Origin: Saccharum officinarum
Lineage: Eukaryota > Streptophyta > Magnoliopsida > Poales > Poaceae
Length of the DNA: 64,000 nucleotides
Assembly: GCA_020631735.1 (NCBI GenBank)
Contig: CM036191.1
Location: forward strand, 38,237,335 to 38,301,334
Reading direction: 5' to 3'
Below are positions 59,113-64,000 of the stretch, piece by piece. Both the position numbers and the translations under genes were made by a program. Position 1 is the stretch's first letter; every line of letters begins with the position of its first letter. The notes below the pieces were generated by a model. It was not told where the DNA came from. It ran no database searches and was given only the letters and a program-made list of their open reading frames with translations.

Positions 59113-61940
59113 AGGAAGCGGCTAACGCACGCACGGCTGTGCGTTAGTCTTATAGCACGCACAGTTCAAAAATGGAAATAAAAAAATATACTTTCCGTTT
59201 AGGGAAAGTAGCAGTGCACATGATTGCATGAGGCAAGTCAGCACCCCAGCGCCCCCTAGAACCTTCCCCTCTTCCTGTTTCCCCTCCTTTTGAATTTCAA
59301 TTCCAACAAAACAACACAAAGGCGTAAAAAACAGCAGAATTACACAAATCTTTTCCTATTTTACTTTTCTCTTTCCAACATGCACAAAATAGTTCGGTTA
59401 TTTGCATCACCTGATATCAGATCTGCTGCTAAAAGCAGATCTGACAAAACTAAGAAAAAACAATTTAGTTCTTTTGCATAAGCAAATTCAGTTGTTTTGC
59501 TTAAGCAAATCAATTTACAAAAAAATAGTAAAATACAGTTCTTGCTGCTTGTTGTATAAGTAGACCTTCCTACATGTTTCTACTACTTACTGTATAGGTA
59601 TACATCTTAAGTTGTTCTTGTATTAGCTGCTGCACATGGTTACTCCTATTTTGATATCAAAACAAGTTCATTTGATGCTTGATTGCCTCACACCTGCAAT
59701 GAAAAAAATAGAAGTTACCAAGATAAACACGTAGATAATAGTGAGAAACTAAGCATAAAATGACCCAGCCTCAAATTTTAATTGCACTAATAGAAGATTA
59801 TGTTACTAAAAACCAATTCAATTGTTTTGTATCACCTGAAAATCAGCTAGTACTGTAGTTCCTATTACATTAGCAGATCAAACATAACCGATAAGTAATT
59901 CAGTTCTTTTGCATAAACAATTCAGTTGTTTTGCATAATCAATTCAGTTAAGACAATCACTCAACAATTGCAGCAAGTCAAAATCTGCTAAACAAATGTA
60001 TAGTCGCAACCAATATAACACAAAGCTACTAGTACTTGTTCAAGTGATCAAAGTCTAGACCCTGCAAACTATGGTTGTGCCTATACCTACATGGGTACAA
60101 TTTAGCATCCCAATGTAAGCCACCATATAAATCGAGCAGTAGTACCAGGTAACAGGAACGAAAAAGTAACTCACTAGTAAAAAACAATTTTATATATTTA
60201 GTCAAGCAAGTTATTAGTAATCTGGTAGCAATTTAATATCATTAGTTAAACAATTTAATATATCCCCCAGCACGTCTCATTGATAAAGTAAAAATGGAAA
60301 CACATATGTCATTTATTTATTTAAAATGGATTGTAATAGTATAGAGTATCAATGGTTTTCTACTTCCATATGTATAACAAATATAGCTTATTGGTGCTAG
60401 CTTGTACAAAAAATACAAATTTACTTCATATAAAAATGTCAATGGTATCATGATATGAGATTATCTAGTGGTGTTATTAAGCAGGATTCAAGCTAGTTAA
60501 CTAAACAGTAGCATGATAGGCTATAATTTAGAGAAAAAATGCAATAGAATCGACACAGCTATGAATACTAACTGGGTCAGCATGCCAAACCAACATTCAA
60601 TTTTCAGATCCTATTTTGCTAATTCAACGAGACACTTAACATGACAGACAGACATCACTCAACAACTGTAGCAAGTCAATCTGCTAAAACAAAATTATAC
60701 ATATGGCAAAACAACACATTAAGTATCATTTAGCATATTAATCATGAGACAAGTCTGCACAAAGAACATCACATCAGTACATCACACATCTTCGAAGTGC
60801 ACAAACAGAAGTGGGGCAAACTAGAGGAGCACTAAAAAAATACTGCACAAACAGAAGTGGGGCAAATTAGAGGAGCCACCTTTTGTTTTCTGTATGAAAA
60901 CATTATATTTTCTAAGCCCTACAGTTGTTGAAACATATCTAAATTTCAGTTCACCACCATACCCATAAAGAATAATAATCAAGCATGAGTTTCCTAATGA
61001 TGTATTCTAGTAGAAGCCAATGGCCAATAAGTAAAAACACAAGGAAAAGTACTAAAAACCTAGAGCTTAAAAATTCTTAGCTAATATGAATAATTTGCTT
61101 GTTGATTTAGTCTAAGTTGCCTACAAATGACACTAAAATTGCATAACAGGTGACATTTAAATTGCCTACATGTCATGATGTAGCAGCCCAGACAGAACAT
61201 CATACATTGTTTTAGAAGCAAGGACAAACCAAAAAATTCTCCGGACTAATCAAAGTGGATAGAGGGATGCATCATGCATGTATGTACCATATAAGAAAGC
61301 TCGAGCAGCTTGGATTGCTCAAAGGAACCATACAACACCAGAAAAGAAGACAGGTTAAAAAATCTCTCTAATTAAAGCTGCTAAAGCCTAAACAGTGGGA
61401 AGACAACAAACAAAAATATAGGGGCTGAGAAATGAAAGCAACAATGAGTAATATAGGGAAGCAAGAGAGTCAAAATGATTATATGCATATGCATAGATGA
61501 AAAAAACATCAGAGCATACTCTCAGCTTGACAACAATTTTCATGCAGTCACTAGAAAAAAAAATGCATCCGGCTGCTTGCAACAAACATCAAATAGAATT
61601 GTACAATGAGTTATAGATCATATAATCATTTTAAAAAATTCACAACGGACAACCACACAAATAGCAAATCAATATGGTCCTACACCTAGTCGCTGACTTC
61701 CTGACTCTTGCAGACCGAGCAAAAAGAGAGAGAGAAAATAGAGAGACGTTCCTTCATGGCTCCAGAATGCTGAGCAAAAGAGTTTGGGCAGCGACGTAGT
61801 GTCCGGGCGCGGAGCAAAATTGTCTTACCAAATTAAGAAAATTGCTAATAGAAACATGAAAAATTACATGGTACTAAAAGAAGAAATGCTTATGTACAGA
61901 CTTACATTACAAAGAATAATAGAAGAAAGTATGACCTAAC
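59113..61940. other. Intergenic DNA, no gene recognised
   Basis: AT-rich, with only short ORFs. The kinase homology stops abruptly at about 59112. 'cagtt(c/g)ttttgcataa' recurs near 59465, 59495, 59900 and 59925. A local direct duplication of about 30 bp, containing 'gcacaaacagaagtggggcaaa', occurs near 60799 and 60845. No terminal repeats or RNA gene seen. Confidence 0.45.
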
Positions 61941-64000
61941 TGTCACACCCGATTTTAAGGATGAAACCAGATATGCACTATATGTGAAATAAAGGAGTCA
62001 AATCTCACATATAGTTACAGATAAGTGTAATACCAAGAGACAAATGCTTAATAAATAACGTACTTAGTGTATAAAACATAACCTCAGAGTGCAAACAACG
62101 GATAACAACTCCGATCTTCGGGTGTAGACTTTACTCCGCAGGAACAAACTGACTGGTTGATCACAAGCCTGACTACTCCAATCTCTGGCAATCTGGTACC
62201 CATCCGGGATTTTTCCAAAGTATTGAAAATAAACAAGCGTGAGTACATTTCGTACTCCACAAGCATAACATGGGGATTCATGAGGCTCAAAAGGCAGACA
62301 CGGTTTACTGCATTTAGCATTTTAGTAAGTCAACATTTTATCATTGGTTAACATCAACTTAAGCTTAGGCTCCCAATTAACCCACATGATCATATAATAG
62401 AATTAAATAGAGTTATTGATCAACATTATATCATCATCATCGTCATCATCATCATAATACCGTCATAGTTCACCATGGACAACAACATCATCATAAGTAA
62501 CCAGTTATTCTGTGAGTTTTCCGGGCCGCTCGTGTCCGTGAGCACGGCTGTTATAACAGTTTAAACACTCTGCAGAGGTTGTGCATCTTTACCCGTGAGT
62601 CGTGTTACCCGTATGCCCGGGGCCCGTCGACCCCCTAACACTTCCAAGGTGAGCAGGCAGGGTACACTATGAAGCCTTCCATAGGCCTCTTCTAACAAGT
62701 TAGGGCCGCGAGGTTTCCTCGGCAGGCAGATATAGAGAACCCCCCTTTCTGTGGCACAATTCCCGCAGGCTATACACACAAGAACAGAGGCAGTTCTATA
62801 CCCAAAGTGGCAAGCCCCTCTTGCGCCCTTTCGGGTAACCTCTAACAAGCTAGAAAAGATCCTATTACTGAGCTAAAGTCAGAGCCATATGACTCTCACG
62901 GTTGCACTGTATGTCCCAGCTTTTGCCCTACAGACAAGTCCTTACGGAGAGTTTAGGGCAACATGATCGACATCATTTGCACCATCACCCTATATTTCAA
63001 TCATTACCATCATGTTTATCCGTTTGTTCCCTTAATCATAGTATTGATCATGTTTGAATAGAGCACTAACATTCTACCCATATGCAATAAAACCCATAGG
63101 TATCAAGATATAAGTCATAAATGGCTAGGATGTCCTTATAGTCGAGCAATATTAGACACATGCATAATGAGTAGATTATATAATGAATAGGAATCAAGGA
63201 AGGCCCATGCTATACTTGCCTTGGTTCACGAACTGCTGCTGGTCCTGCTGATCCTCGTACGCGTCCGGATTTCCGACGTACTCCTCACCGTCTGAACTCG
63301 TACGACACGGAGTACAACACGCAAATCGGAGCAGACATACAAGCAAAACATAGCTACTATTAGAACAGTACACCATCAATAAATAAATCTGAATAAAATG
63401 TTTACCAAAATCATCTACGTCTCGCTACGATCACATTGACGCGAATTGCACGAAAATCGGAGCTACAACGCAAAAGTTACGAGACATTTACTATTCCAAA
63501 AGCTAGCTATTAACTAGATTTATTTGAGAAATTCAAAAGCTCTTAACAGGTCTAACAGTAGCACTATTGCGTAGATTATTAAATTATGAAACTAACGCAA
63601 GTTGAACGGGTCAAATCGGAGCTAAAACGACGATTTTATACACGTTTTACTGCAGTGGCAATTCTGTAAATAAATTGAAAACATTTCGGAATTAAAATAA
63701 AACAAATTCGGGAAAAATTCCTATCTGGCCGAGGACTGCGGGTTAATAACTCAAAAACACGGGGTCTCTTTAGCAATTTCTGCCCCGAAGGGGTATCGGC
63801 TGCCCACAGCCGTTGATCAAACGATGAAGGGCTAGGAAAGAAGGGGGGGAGGAAAGAGAGAGGCCGGCCGCCGGACTCCAGGAAGAAAACGGCGGTGCCG
63901 CCATGGGGCTCGCCGGAGCTGCTCGGCCGGGCACTCCAGGGCTCCATTTTCAAAAGCGAACGGACCGGAGCGAAGAGGGGAAGATGGCGAACGCATTCCG
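61941..64000 (-). mobile_element. LTR of a second Tekay-like element, running off the window
   Basis: The + strand begins TGTCACACCCGATTTTAAGG at 61941, the inverse of an LTR end. From about 62200 it matches the inverse of the Tekay LTR 27000-28800, for example the complement of 'gatgcacaacctctgcagag', 'ttagaagaggcctatggaagg' and 'gacgcgtacgag'. Divergence is clearly greater than between the two LTRs of the complete element. It still contains the coding-like segment and GC-type splice donor (63220-63295, minus). The rest lies beyond the window, so solo LTR and full element cannot be told apart. Confidence 0.8.

Noticed and set aside
59401..59945. A regular tandem array based on repeated 'ttttgcataa' motifs
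   Set aside because: Copies are irregularly spaced and few, so they were noted only in the description of the region.

Overview
This window is plant nuclear DNA from a grass (Poaceae), most likely a panicoid relative of sorghum, sugarcane or maize. The case rests on the transposon types (Tat-lineage and Tekay-type Ty3/gypsy elements, CACTA elements with CTTTGCCGGGTGCC subterminal repeats, Stowaway-, hAT- and CACTA-type MITEs) and on grass-like, GC-rich host exons. I see no intact protein-coding host gene. The window is a stack of nested transposons with three decayed host genes caught between them.

Layout. 1-3127 is the 3' end of a Tat-lineage Ty3/gypsy element with its 3' LTR. 3128-5400 holds a degenerate LTR fragment and a short MITE. 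5422-14203 (minus) is a pseudogene of a raffinose/stachyose synthase (GH36). It is split by a 5,998-bp CACTA element (5919-11916, TSD GTA) that contains a large fold-back and a Helitron 3' end. A second insertion scar at 12542-12711 has removed the catalytic core. 15.2-17.5 kb is unrecognised gene-like DNA, followed by a minus-strand LTR fragment ending at 18043. 18-25 kb is MITE-rich intergenic DNA with a truncated RTE-type LINE (TSD of 19 bp) and an AT-rich tandem array.

25191-46703 is one large non-autonomous LTR element on the minus strand (TSD ACATC) without gag-pol. One of its LTRs is split by a structurally complete Tekay-type chromovirus, 26155-38301 (TSD TCTAG), which has gag, protease, RT, RNase H, integrase, a chromodomain and an extra upstream ORF. 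That chromovirus is disabled by five stop codons and at least two frameshifts.

46.7-51.7 kb holds a decayed ARM-repeat (U-box-like) gene, two sister 612-bp CACTA MITEs that each carry a tRNA-like Pol III promoter, a Stowaway MITE, a GC-rich repeat block and a Ds-like hAT element. 51.7-59.1 kb (minus) is a broken gene with receptor-like-kinase exons, short coiled-coil exons and a CBP60-like (calmodulin-binding) exon. The CBP60-like exon is cut by a 5-kb L1-type LINE (51960-56966, 17-bp TSD). 59.1-61.9 kb shows no gene. 61941 to the window end is another Tekay-like LTR on the minus strand that runs off the edge.

The strongest results are the insertion histories, which can be read to the base from target-site duplications and from host reading frames that rejoin across the elements. 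The most unusual items are: the stop codons of the chromovirus falling at CG/CHG sites; the non-autonomous LTR element that shares its PBS-leader and PPT with the chromovirus type that later invaded it; the Pol III-like boxes inside CACTA MITEs; the kinase-coiled coil-CBP60-like gene arrangement; and a conserved coding-like segment inside the LTRs that ends in a GC-type splice donor.
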